Assembly (NCBI GenBank): GCA_029239875.1
Contig: JARBUD010000001.1
Coordinates: forward strand, 161,598-225,597
Direction: 5' to 3'
Length of the DNA stretch: 64,000 nucleotides
DNA from: Xanthobacteraceae bacterium
GTDB lineage: Bacteria > Pseudomonadota > Alphaproteobacteria > Rhizobiales > Xanthobacteraceae
The translations under genes and the position numbers were made by a program. The first letter of the stretch is position 1. Each line of letters begins with the position of its first letter. This document shows positions 18,442 through 26,691 of this stretch, in pieces. The notes below the pieces were generated by a model. The model worked only from the letters and a program-made list of their open reading frames with translations. It ran no database searches and was not told the origin of the DNA.

Positions 18442-18551
18442 AGTCCTTTCCGATCAGGTGAAATCACCTGATCGATAAGAAAGTGCTCTCGTTTCGTCCG
18501 CTGGAGCATGTTCTCATCGCAAAAGTCGTCAACTTTTGCGGAACATGCTCC
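18441..18551. repeat. Composite palindromic intergenic element
   Basis: Two palindromes stand side by side between fecI and fecR. The first (18451-18474) is a near-perfect 11-base stem around CGATCAGGTGA. The second (18503-18551) has an 11-base outer stem GGAGCATGTTC/GAACATGCTCC, then CGCAAAAGT/ACTTTTGCG with a 5-base loop. GGAGCATG... elements with an AAAAGT...ACTTTT core are familiar as dispersed repeats in rhizobial genomes. Only one copy is seen here. It could also act as a transcript hairpin that lowers fecR relative to fecI. Confidence 0.7.
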
Positions 18552-18636
18552 GAGGTATTTTTGCACGCAAGGCCCTGCTCGCGCGTCTATAGGGTAGAAG
18601 CTGCGGGTGAATCCCGCTCCACCCGGTTCCGCGTGC

Positions 18637-19599
18637 ATGGTCGATCGCCAACAGAGTTTTGAGCCCGGCGAACGCGCCTCGGCGCAGGCGCGTGCATGGG
18701 TCGTGCGCCTCGCCTCGGGCGGCATGACCGCGGGCGAGCTGGACCAGCTGAAAGCCTGGCGCGCGGCCTCGTCCGAGCATGAGCGTGCCTTCGCCCGCGA
18801 GCGCGCCTTCTGGCAGCACTTGCAGGCGGTCGAGCCGGCGAGGCCCGCCCGCCTCTCGCGGCGCACTCTGTTCATCGGCGGCGGCGCGGCGGTCGCCGCA
18901 GCAGCAGCGGGCATTGCCTTCGCGCCGGACATGCGGCTGCTGTGGCAGGCGGACTACCGCACCGGCCCCGGCGAGCAGCTCAGCGTGACACTGCCGGACG
19001 GCTCAGCCGCCACGCTCAACACCGATTCCGCCCTCGCCGTGCACTACTGGCCCGACCTCCGGCTGGTGCGCCTGCTGCGAGGCGAGGCGCTGTTCGAGGT
19101 GCGGGACGCGCCGCTGCCCTTCCGCGCCGCCGCGCTCGGCGGCGCCACCGACATGGGCGCCGGCAGCATGGCGCTGCGCGCCATCGGCGAGGAGGCGCGC
19201 GTGCTGCTGATGCGCGGCCACGCCTCGGTCTTCGCCCCGGCGCCGGAGGACGGCGCGCTGCCCGTAGCGCCGCGCGACATGGTCGAGCTCGCGCCCGACC
19301 AGGAGACGCATTACCGCGCCGGCTCGGCTCCTTCGCGCGCCGCGCCCTTCGATCCCGACGCCGAGCTCGCCTGGCGCTCCGGGCGCATCATCTTCGATGG
19401 CAAGCCGTTTGCCGCCGCGCTCGCCGAGCTCGGCCGCTACGTGCCCGAGCGCGTCGTGCTCGGCGGCAGCGCACGGACGGGCGAGCCGGTCAGCGCCGTC
19501 TTCTCCATCCGCCAAGCCAACGAGGCCATCCTCGCTCTCGCGCGCACGCAGGGCCTCTCGGTGCGGCGCATTCCCGGCATCGTCATCTACGTCGCGTGA
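18637..19599 (+). CDS. FecR-family anti-sigma regulator
   Basis: A 320-residue inner-membrane protein that passes the receptor signal to the FecI-like sigma factor. The N-terminal cytoplasmic part is the DUF4880-type sigma-binding region (ARAWVVRLASGGMTAGELDQLKAWRAASSEHERAFA). One membrane segment follows near residues 74-93 (LFIGGGAAVAAAAAGIAFA). The periplasmic FecR domain then shows GEQLSVTLPDGSAATLNTDSAL and LLRGEALFEV. A GTG at 18607 in the same frame is an alternative start; ATG at 18637 is preferred because the conserved region begins soon after it. The last bases are duplicated just past the stop (see the hairpin at 19608). Confidence 0.9.
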   Translation: MVDRQQSFEPGERASAQARAWVVRLASGGMTAGELDQLKAWRAASSEHERAFARERAFWQHLQAVEPARPARLSRRTLFIGGGAAVAAAAAGIAFAPDMRLLWQADYRTGPGEQLSVTLPDGSAATLNTDSALAVHYWPDLRLVRLLRGEALFEVRDAPLPFRAAALGGATDMGAGSMALRAIGEEARVLLMRGHASVFAPAPEDGALPVAPRDMVELAPDQETHYRAGSAPSRAAPFDPDAELAWRSGRIIFDGKPFAAALAELGRYVPERVVLGGSARTGEPVSAVFSIRQANEAILALARTQGLSVRRIPGIVIYVA

Positions 19600-19607
19600 T
19601 TCTGGTC

Positions 19608-19624
19608 GCGTGATTTTTTCACGC
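19608..19624 (+). terminator. Short hairpin after fecR
   Basis: GCGTGA, five T, TCACGC forms a 6-base stem 8 bases after the fecR stop. The stem is modest and no U-tract follows it, so it may be an attenuator or chance. The 11 bases GTCGCGTGATT occur twice here (19591 and 19606), the first copy containing the fecR stop codon. Confidence 0.35.
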
Positions 19625-19726
19625 TTCCCTATGGGTGCACCCGCGCCTCGTCCGTCTCGCTCATGAAGGGGTGGGGACCCCGGCTCGCCGCCGCGTCAGG
19701 CGCCGACGAACAGGGAATGGGACGGC

Positions 19727-22132
19727 ATGCGGGGTAATGGGCGAGCCACAGGGAACCGCAGCGCGATCGCACGCACGCTGGTGATGACGACCGCGCTCGG
19801 CTTCGGGTTTCTCGGAGCCGGCCTCGCCGCCGCCCCGGCGGCGGCGCAGGAGGCGCGCAGCTTCGCCATCGCCCGCCAGCCGCTCGGCCGCGCGCTGCGC
19901 CAGTTCGCCGACCAGTCCGGCATGCAGCTCGCCTACCGCACCGCCGACCTCGAAGGCCTGACCTCGCCCGGCGTCTCCGGCACGCTGGCGCCGACCGAGG
20001 CGCTGGCCGCGCTGCTGGCCGGCACCGGCGTCACCTATGGCGTCACCGCGCAGAACACCGTGACCATCCAGCGCCCGGCCGCGGTGGGAACCGGCGGAGC
20101 GGCGGAGGGCGCAATCGAGCTCGACACCATCGACGTCACCGGCGACGGCACCGACGGCTACGTCGCCACCCGCACGGACGCCGGTACCAAGACCGACACG
20201 CCGATCATCGAGGTGCCGCAGTCCATCTCCGTCGTCACCTCCGATCAGATCGCCGCCCAGGCGGCGCAGTCGATCAACGCGACGCTGCGCTACACACCCG
20301 GCGTCAGCAGCGAGCAGAACGGCATGGACCCGCGCGGCTACGGTTTCCAGATCCGCGGCATCGACGCCGGCGACGACGCCTTCTTCCGCGACGGCCTCGC
20401 CATGCCCGGCACGCAGTTCGCCTCCTTCCTGACGCTCGACCCCTATGGCGCCCAGAGCATCGACGTCATGCGCGGGCCGAACTCGGTGCTGTACGGCCAG
20501 GCCAGCCCGGGCGGCATCATCAACTATGTCAGCAAGCGCCCGGTGGCGGAGGCGTTCGGCGAGGTGGAGCTGTTCGGCGGCAGCTTCGAGCAGTTCCAGG
20601 GCCAGTTCGACGTCGGCGGGCCGCTCGGCGACGGCACCTGGCTCTATCGCCTCACCGGCCTTGCCCGCGACAGCGAGACCTTCGTCGACTTCGTCGACAA
20701 TGACCGCGTCTTCGTCGCCCCAGCGCTGACCTGGAAGCCGAACGACGACACCACCCTCACCATCCTCGCCAACTACCAGGAGGATTCCACCGGCTGGAGC
20801 AACCAGTTCCTGCCAGCGCTCGGCACCGTGTTGCCGAACGAGGGCCGCTTCATCCCGGTGAGCCGCTTCGTCGGCGAGCCCGGCTGGGACCAGTACGACC
20901 TGACCCAGGCCTCCATCGGCTACGAGCTCGAGCACAATTTCAACGAGACGCTGACCGCCCGGCAGAAGGTGCGCTACTCCTATCTGCACAACGACCAGAA
21001 GGGCGTGTTCGGCTGGGGCGTCGACGAGGCCGACCCGAGCCTGCTCTACCGCAGCTTCGACCAGGGCAAGTCGAGCCTCGGCAACTTCGCCACCGACAAC
21101 CAGCTGCAGGCCAACCTGCAGTTCGGCGAGACTAGGCACACCGTGCTGGCCGGCCTCGACTACCAGTACAACGACTATTCCGACGACGGCTGGGGCGCGC
21201 CGGCGGACCCGATCGACATGTTCTATCCCGTCTATGGCGAGATGCCGGCCTTCATGGAGCAGTGGTCGGATGCCGACATCAAGATGAGCCAGCTCGGCCT
21301 CTACGCACAGGACCAGATCACCTTCGGGCGCTTCGTGGCGACGCTGGGCGGCCGGCAGGACTGGGTCAGCATGGACACCAGCGACCCCCTGCAGGGCATC
21401 GACACCGATTCCGACGTGTCGAACTTCTCCGGCCGCGCCGGCCTGGTCTATCTCGCCGAGAACGGCCTCGCGCCCTATGCCAGCTTCGCCCAGTCCTTCC
21501 TGCCGGCGATCGGCATCGACGCCGACGGCAACGCGCTTAAGCCCGAGACCGGCGAGCAGTGGGAAATCGGCGTCAAGTACCAGCCGACCGCGTGGAACGC
21601 CTTCGTCACGCTCTCGGCCTTCGATCTCACCCGCGCCAATGTGGTGCGCTACGACATCGCCGGCATCCCGTTCCAGACCGGCGAGATCCGCTCGCGCGGC
21701 GTCGAGGTGGAGGCGGTGGCGAGCCTCGCCGACGGGCTGAACCTGCGCGCCGCCTACACCTATCTCGACACCGAGATCACCGCCGACGCGGTGGCGTCGA
21801 ACATCGGCAACACGCCTTATGGCGTGCCGCGCAACAAGGCCGGCCTGTGGCTCGACTACACCGTGCAGGACGGTGCCTGGAAGGGTTTTGGCCTCGGCGG
21901 TGGCGTGCGCTACACCGGCTGGACCTGGGCGGACGACGCGAACACGCTGAAAGTGCCGAGCTACACGCTGTTCGACGCCACCATCCACTACGAGTGGAAG
22001 GCTTTCCGCTTCGCGCTCAACGCCACCAATCTGTTCGACAAGCGCTACGTGGCCTCCTGCTACAATGTGGACGTAGGCTGCTTCTACGGCGAGCCGCAGA
22101 AGATCCTGGCCTCCGTGCGCTACCGCTGGTGA
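19727..22132 (+). CDS. TonB-dependent siderophore receptor with STN signalling domain, FecA/FpvA-type control, FhuA-like barrel
   Basis: An 801-residue outer-membrane receptor. After the signal peptide (to about residue 41) comes an STN domain at about 43-115 (SFAIARQPLGRALRQFADQSGMQLAYRTADL ... VTYGVTAQNTVTIQ), which contacts FecR in the periplasm. Then come a TonB-box-like IELDTIDVT, the plug (IIEVPQSISVVTSDQI ... IDVMRGPNSVLYGQASPGG) and the barrel. The end, NLFDKRYVASCYNVDVGCFYGE, closely follows the E. coli FhuA end, so a hydroxamate ligand is likely. It follows fecI-fecR, so ligand binding should induce its own transcription. It is coupled to fhuD and fhuB downstream. Confidence 0.94.
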   Translation: MRGNGRATGNRSAIARTLVMTTALGFGFLGAGLAAAPAAAQEARSFAIARQPLGRALRQFADQSGMQLAYRTADLEGLTSPGVSGTLAPTEALAALLAGTGVTYGVTAQNTVTIQRPAAVGTGGAAEGAIELDTIDVTGDGTDGYVATRTDAGTKTDTPIIEVPQSISVVTSDQIAAQAAQSINATLRYTPGVSSEQNGMDPRGYGFQIRGIDAGDDAFFRDGLAMPGTQFASFLTLDPYGAQSIDVMRGPNSVLYGQASPGGIINYVSKRPVAEAFGEVELFGGSFEQFQGQFDVGGPLGDGTWLYRLTGLARDSETFVDFVDNDRVFVAPALTWKPNDDTTLTILANYQEDSTGWSNQFLPALGTVLPNEGRFIPVSRFVGEPGWDQYDLTQASIGYELEHNFNETLTARQKVRYSYLHNDQKGVFGWGVDEADPSLLYRSFDQGKSSLGNFATDNQLQANLQFGETRHTVLAGLDYQYNDYSDDGWGAPADPIDMFYPVYGEMPAFMEQWSDADIKMSQLGLYAQDQITFGRFVATLGGRQDWVSMDTSDPLQGIDTDSDVSNFSGRAGLVYLAENGLAPYASFAQSFLPAIGIDADGNALKPETGEQWEIGVKYQPTAWNAFVTLSAFDLTRANVVRYDIAGIPFQTGEIRSRGVEVEAVASLADGLNLRAAYTYLDTEITADAVASNIGNTPYGVPRNKAGLWLDYTVQDGAWKGFGLGGGVRYTGWTWADDANTLKVPSYTLFDATIHYEWKAFRFALNATNLFDKRYVASCYNVDVGCFYGEPQKILASVRYRW

Positions 22133-22163
22133 GCGGCTCGGCTTGGCTGCAGGCTTGGCGCGC

Positions 22164-23030
22164 GTGAGCCTCGACCGGCGCGCCTTGTTGGCGGCTGCGC
22201 TTGCCGGCATGGCCGGCCTGCGCGGCGCGCGTGCCGCCGGGTCCCCGCGCATCGTCTGCCTCGAATGGACCGCCGCCGAGCTGGTGCTGGCCCTCGGCAT
22301 CGTCCCCCTCGCGCTCTCCGACGTCGCCGGCTATCGCGAATGGGTAGCGGCGCCGGCGCTGCCGACCTCCGTGCTCGACCTCGGCTCGCGCGGCGAGCCG
22401 AACAAGGAGCGCGTCGCCAGCCTCAAGCCCGAGCTGATCGTGGCGACCCGCGGCTATGGCGTCGAGGCCGCCGCCTTCGCCCGCTTCGCGCCGGTGTTCG
22501 AGCTCGAATTCTTCACCGGCGAACGGCCGCCGCTGGAGCAGGGCCGGGCCGAGCTGCTGCGCCTCGGCGAACGGCTTGGCCGCCTCGACGAGGCCCGCCG
22601 GGCCATCGCCGCGCAGGATACGGCCATCGCTGCGGCAGCGCGGCGGACGGCGCCGATCGCCGGGCAACGCTTCTGCGCGGTCAGCATGTTCGAGGAACGG
22701 CATCTGCGCATCTACGGCGCCGGCAGCCTGATCACCGAGGTCACCGACCGCCTCGGCCTGGTGAATGGCTGGGACGGGCCGACCAATGGCTGGGGCTTCT
22801 CCACCATCGGCTTCGACCAGCTCGCCCGCATCGGCGCCGCCCGGCTGATCGTGCTCACGCCGGTCTCGCGCGCCGCCGAGCGGATGATGAGCGACAGCGC
22901 GCTCTGGCAGGCCCTGCCCTGCGTGCGGGCCGGGACGCCGGCGATGATCCCGACCGTCTGGCCGTTCGGCGGGCTTTCCGCCGGTGCCCGCTTCGCCGGC
23001 CTTGTCGCCGACGCACTGGTCCCGGCATGA
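22164..23030 (+). CDS. Periplasmic siderophore-binding protein, second FhuD-like copy
   Basis: A 288-residue binding protein of the FhuD/FepB family: IVCLEWTAAELVLALGIVPLALSD, LGSRGEPNKERVASLKPELIVA, and closing WPFGGLSAGARFAGLVADAL. I choose the GTG at 22164 (VSLDRRALLAAALAGMAGLRGARA) because this is a complete signal peptide with the same opening as the first FhuD (VSLPHPISRRAL). A TTG at 22143 in frame would add seven residues. It lies 31 bases after the receptor and overlaps the next permease start (ATGA). It resembles the copy at 12080 in layout but is clearly diverged, so it probably serves a different siderophore. Confidence 0.88.
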   Translation: MSLDRRALLAAALAGMAGLRGARAAGSPRIVCLEWTAAELVLALGIVPLALSDVAGYREWVAAPALPTSVLDLGSRGEPNKERVASLKPELIVATRGYGVEAAAFARFAPVFELEFFTGERPPLEQGRAELLRLGERLGRLDEARRAIAAQDTAIAAAARRTAPIAGQRFCAVSMFEERHLRIYGAGSLITEVTDRLGLVNGWDGPTNGWGFSTIGFDQLARIGAARLIVLTPVSRAAERMMSDSALWQALPCVRAGTPAMIPTVWPFGGLSAGARFAGLVADALVPA

Positions 23031-25015
23031 GCGCCGCGCTCGCCTCGCGCGACACCGGCCGCGCCGGGACGCACCCGCTGTTCCTGCCGCTCGCCCTTGC
23101 CGGCGCGGTGCTGCTCGCCGCCGGCTTCACCCTGGCCGGCGCCCGCGACCTGCTGCCACCGCGCCTCTGGTGGCAGGCGGCGACCGCCCCCGACGGCGCG
23201 GTGGCGGAGGAGCTCTTGTTCCATTTCGCCTTCCTGCCGCGCCTCGCCGTCGGGCTGCTGGCCGGCGCCGCGCTCGGGCTGTCGGGAACGCTGTTCCAGC
23301 AGGTGCTGCGCAACCCGCTGGCCGAGCCGACCACGCTCGGCACCTCGGCCGGCGCCGGCCTCGCCTTGGCGCTGGCGGGGCTCTATGCGCCCGGACTGCT
23401 CGACCATGGCCGCGGCCCGATCGCGCTGGCCGGCGCCGTCCTCGCCACGCTGGCGGTGCTGGCGGTGGCCGGGCGGCGCCATTTCTCGCCGGTCGCGCTC
23501 ATCCTCGCTGGGCTGGTCGCGACCTTGGTAGCGGGTTCGGCGAGCGCGCTGCTGGTGCTGGCGAAGCGCGACTACCTCACCGACCTCTTCATCTGGCAGA
23601 GCGGCTCGCTGGTGCAGAACGGCTGGGCGCCGACGGTGACGCTGGCGCTTTGGCTCGCGCTCTGCATCCCGGCGGCGTTCCTGCTGGTCCGCCCGCTGGC
23701 GGCGGCGGCGCTCGGCGACGACGCGATGCGGGCGCTGGGGCTGCCACCCGTGATCGTCCGCCTTGCCGTGCTCGCCGTCGCGGTTGGATTGGGTGCGGCG
23801 GTAGCGGCTTCGATCGGCGTCATCGGCTTCATCGGCATCGCCGCGCCCGCCATCGCCCGCCGGGCCGGCGCGCGCAAGCTGAAGGCGCAGATGATCGCCG
23901 CGCCGCTCATCGGCGCGCTGCTGGTCTGGCTCGCCGACCAGTCGGTCCAGCACCTCGGCTTCGCCGGCGAGGTGCCGGCGGGCACGGCGACCGCCCTCAT
24001 CGGCGCGCCGCTGCTGCTGTTCCTGCTGCCGAGCCTGCGCCACGGCATCGAGGAGAGCGCGGCGGCGCCTTCCTCCCAGCGCCGCTGCGGGATGGCAGGG
24101 CTGGCCCTCCTCGCGCTCCTGCTGATGGCGCTGCTCGCGGCCGCCCTGTGCCTCGGCCGCGACGCCGCCGGCTGGGGATGGACGGGCGCCGACCTCCTCC
24201 CCCTGCGGCTGCCGCGCGTGACGGTGGCGCTCACCGCCGGGGTGATGCTCGGTATGGCCGGGGCCGCCCTGCAGCGCGTCACCGGCAACCCGATGGCGGC
24301 GCCTGAAGTGCTGGGCGTCGCCCCCGGCGCGGCATTGGGCGTGATGGTGCTGATGCTGGCCGCGCCCGGCATCGAGCGCCTGCCGATGCTGCTCGCCGCC
24401 GCGGTCGGCGCGGGGCTTGCGCTGCTCGCGCTGTTCCTCGTCAGCCGACGCGAGCCGGCCTCGGGCGAACGCTTGCTGCTTGCCGGCGTCGCCATCGCCA
24501 CCGGCGCCTCGGCGCTGGAGGCGCTGGTCCTTGCTGGCGGCGACCTGCGGCTCGATTTCCTCGTCGCCTGGATGTCCGGCTCGACCTATCGCGCCACCAT
24601 GGCGGATGCCGGCCTCGCCCTCGCCGGCATGGCGGCGACGCTGCTCCTGCTGCCGGCGGCGGCGCGGTCCTTGGAGATCCTGCCGCTCGGCCCGGTCGCC
24701 CGCGCGCTCGGCCTTGATCCGCGGCGCGAGCGGGTGAAGCTCGTCGCGCTCATCGTGCTGCCGGTGGCCGCGGCGACGCTGGTGATGGGACCGCTCTCCT
24801 TCGTCGGGCTGGTGGGCCCTCACATGGCGCGCCTCATCGGCTTCCGGCGCGCCCTGCCGCACCTGCTGGCCTCCGGCCTGCTGGGCGGTGCCGTACTGAT
24901 GGCCGCCGACTGGTGCGGCCGAGTGCTGTTCTTCCCCTGGCAGCTTCCCGCCGGGCTGATCGCAGCCTTCATCGGCGGGCCCTATTTCCTCTGGCTGATG
25001 TGGCGGACGCGATGA
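23027..25015 (+). CDS. Siderophore ABC permease, second FhuB-like double-length protein
   Basis: A 662-residue fused permease with two FecCD halves: LRNPLAEPTTLGTSAGAG in the first and VTGNPMAAPEVLGVAPGAA in the second, plus the loops GIAAPAIARR and GLVGPHMARL that touch the ATPase. Its start overlaps the FhuD stop. Unlike the first locus no ATPase gene follows; the next gene encodes an exported peptidase. The transporter must borrow an ATPase, most simply the FhuC at 11289. Confidence 0.92.
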   Translation: MSAALASRDTGRAGTHPLFLPLALAGAVLLAAGFTLAGARDLLPPRLWWQAATAPDGAVAEELLFHFAFLPRLAVGLLAGAALGLSGTLFQQVLRNPLAEPTTLGTSAGAGLALALAGLYAPGLLDHGRGPIALAGAVLATLAVLAVAGRRHFSPVALILAGLVATLVAGSASALLVLAKRDYLTDLFIWQSGSLVQNGWAPTVTLALWLALCIPAAFLLVRPLAAAALGDDAMRALGLPPVIVRLAVLAVAVGLGAAVAASIGVIGFIGIAAPAIARRAGARKLKAQMIAAPLIGALLVWLADQSVQHLGFAGEVPAGTATALIGAPLLLFLLPSLRHGIEESAAAPSSQRRCGMAGLALLALLLMALLAAALCLGRDAAGWGWTGADLLPLRLPRVTVALTAGVMLGMAGAALQRVTGNPMAAPEVLGVAPGAALGVMVLMLAAPGIERLPMLLAAAVGAGLALLALFLVSRREPASGERLLLAGVAIATGASALEALVLAGGDLRLDFLVAWMSGSTYRATMADAGLALAGMAATLLLLPAAARSLEILPLGPVARALGLDPRRERVKLVALIVLPVAAATLVMGPLSFVGLVGPHMARLIGFRRALPHLLASGLLGGAVLMAADWCGRVLFFPWQLPAGLIAAFIGGPYFLWLMWRTR

Positions 25016-25085
25016 GCGCCTCGGCTTCATCCCGATCGCGTGAACGCGGCGCCCAGCCATCACATTCGCCGCCTTGACCGGTTAT

Positions 25086-25106
25086 GTGTCGGGATCGATC
25101 CGACAC
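25086..25106 (+). promoter_or_regulatory. Inverted repeat ahead of the peptidase gene
   Basis: GTGTCGG, 7 bases, CCGACAC is a perfect 7-base dyad ending 10 bases before the start codon at 25117, next to the ribosome site. It could be an operator or a leader hairpin that limits ribosome access. No regulator is identified. Confidence 0.35.
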
Positions 25107-25116
25107 GAGGTAGGTC

Positions 25117-26676
25117 ATGCGGCTGCGCGCGCTTCCGGTCTTCGCCTTCGCCACGCTCCTCCTGACGGCGCCGCTGGTCCTGCCGGACCGCGCCTGGCCG
25201 CAGGATGCCGGACCTGTCGCGCATGCCGCGGACGGGGAGAAGAAGCCGGAGGGGCGGGAGGCGCGGGCCGCGTCCCGCGACCTGCCGCCCGCCTCGGTCA
25301 CCCGGCACGAGCTGACCCTCGACGGCCGGACGCTGCGCTATACCGCGACCGCGGGCGCGCTGCCGGTGCGCGACACGGAAGGGCGCACGCTCGCCGAGAT
25401 CGCCTATGTCGCCTATGTGCTGGACCGCGAGGCCGGCGCCGGCGCCGCTGAGCGGCCCGTCACCTTCGCCTTCAACGGCGGGCCGGGCGCCGCCTCGGCC
25501 TATCTCAATCTCGGCGTGATGGGACCGAAACGGCTGCCCGTCGGCCGGCAGGGCGACACCCCCTCGGCTCCGCCCATCCTCGTCGACAATGCCGAGACCT
25601 GGCTCGGCTTCACCGACCTCGTCTTCGTCGATCCCGTCGGCACCGGCTTCAGCCGCTTCGCCTCGGACGGCGACGACGCCCGCAAGCTGCTCTGGTCGGT
25701 CGAAGGCGACTACAAGTCGCTGTCGCGCTTCGTCACCAACTGGCTCAAGCAGAACGACCGGCTGACCTCGCCGAAATTCCTCGTCGGCGAGAGCTATGGC
25801 GGCTTCCGCGCGCCGAAGATCGCCCATGAGCTGCAGACCAGCGACGGTGTCGGCGTCTCCGGCATCGTCATGCTCTCGCCCGTGCTCGACTTCACCTATC
25901 AGCGCGACGCGCGCTCCTCGCCCTTCAAATGGGTGGTGGCGCTGCCGACCATGGCGGCGACGCGGCTGGAGCGCGAGGGCAAGCTGTCGCGCGAGGCGCT
26001 GGCCGAGGCCGAAACCTATGCGACGGGCGAGTATCTCTCCGACCTCATCAAGGGGCCGCGCGACCGCGAGGCGGTGAACCGCATGGCCGGCAAGGTCGCC
26101 GCGCTGACCGGGATCGACCCCAAGCTGGTCGAGCGCCGCGGCGGCAGGCTCGACAACGCCACTTTCCTGCGCGCGCTCGATCGCGACAAGGGGCTGGTCG
26201 GCAGCCCCTATGACGCCAATGTCGCCGGCCTCGACCCGGACCCCGATGCCGCCCGCAGCCGCGCGCCGGACGCGGTGCTGGAGGCGCTCACCGCGCCGCT
26301 GACCAGCGCCATGCTCGACTACTACGCCAACGAACTAAAATGGCGGCCCGAGGGGCGCTATTTCCTGCTCAACGACGAGGTCAGCCGGCGCTGGGACTAT
26401 GGCGAGGGCCGCGGCGACCGCGAATCCATGAGCGAGCTGCGCAACGTCATGGCGCTCGATCCGCGCCTCAAGGTGATGGTCACGCACGGCTTCACCGATC
26501 TGGTCACGCCCTATTTCGAATCCAAGCTGCTGCTCGACCAGTTGCCGGCGCTCGGCGATCCCTCCCGCGTGCAGCTGGAGGTCTTCCCCGGCGGCCACAT
26601 GTTCTACTGGCGCGACGGCTCGCGCGCCGATCTGGGCGAGGCGGTGCGCAGCATGGTCGAGGGCAAGAAAGGCTAG
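25117..26676 (+). CDS. Exported S10 family serine carboxypeptidase
   Basis: A 519-residue secreted or periplasmic peptidase that removes C-terminal residues from peptides. The signal peptide is MRLRALPVFAFATLLLTAPLVL with cleavage near the following Ala/Gln. The S10 alpha/beta-hydrolase marks are present: oxyanion strand FAFNGGPGAASAYLNLG, VDPVGTGFSRF, catalytic Ser in FLVGESYGGFRAP, catalytic Asp in THGFTDLVTPYF and catalytic His in FPGGHMFYWRD. Bacterial S10 enzymes are uncommon compared with eukaryotes but known in alphaproteobacteria. It begins an apparent three-gene operon. Confidence 0.92.
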   Translation: MRLRALPVFAFATLLLTAPLVLPDRAWPQDAGPVAHAADGEKKPEGREARAASRDLPPASVTRHELTLDGRTLRYTATAGALPVRDTEGRTLAEIAYVAYVLDREAGAGAAERPVTFAFNGGPGAASAYLNLGVMGPKRLPVGRQGDTPSAPPILVDNAETWLGFTDLVFVDPVGTGFSRFASDGDDARKLLWSVEGDYKSLSRFVTNWLKQNDRLTSPKFLVGESYGGFRAPKIAHELQTSDGVGVSGIVMLSPVLDFTYQRDARSSPFKWVVALPTMAATRLEREGKLSREALAEAETYATGEYLSDLIKGPRDREAVNRMAGKVAALTGIDPKLVERRGGRLDNATFLRALDRDKGLVGSPYDANVAGLDPDPDAARSRAPDAVLEALTAPLTSAMLDYYANELKWRPEGRYFLLNDEVSRRWDYGEGRGDRESMSELRNVMALDPRLKVMVTHGFTDLVTPYFESKLLLDQLPALGDPSRVQLEVFPGGHMFYWRDGSRADLGEAVRSMVEGKKG

Positions 26677-26691
26677 GGAGAAGGAGAGCCG

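Noticed and set aside
19661..22300. Long minus-strand frame opposite the STN receptor
   Set aside because: Antisense shadow of a clear TonB-dependent receptor; composition is Arg/Ala/Val/Glu-rich and no motif is present.
22712..25063. Long minus-strand frame opposite fhuB
   Set aside because: Arg/Gln/His-rich antisense text typical of reversed Ala/Leu-rich membrane proteins; the plus strand encodes a FecCD double permease.
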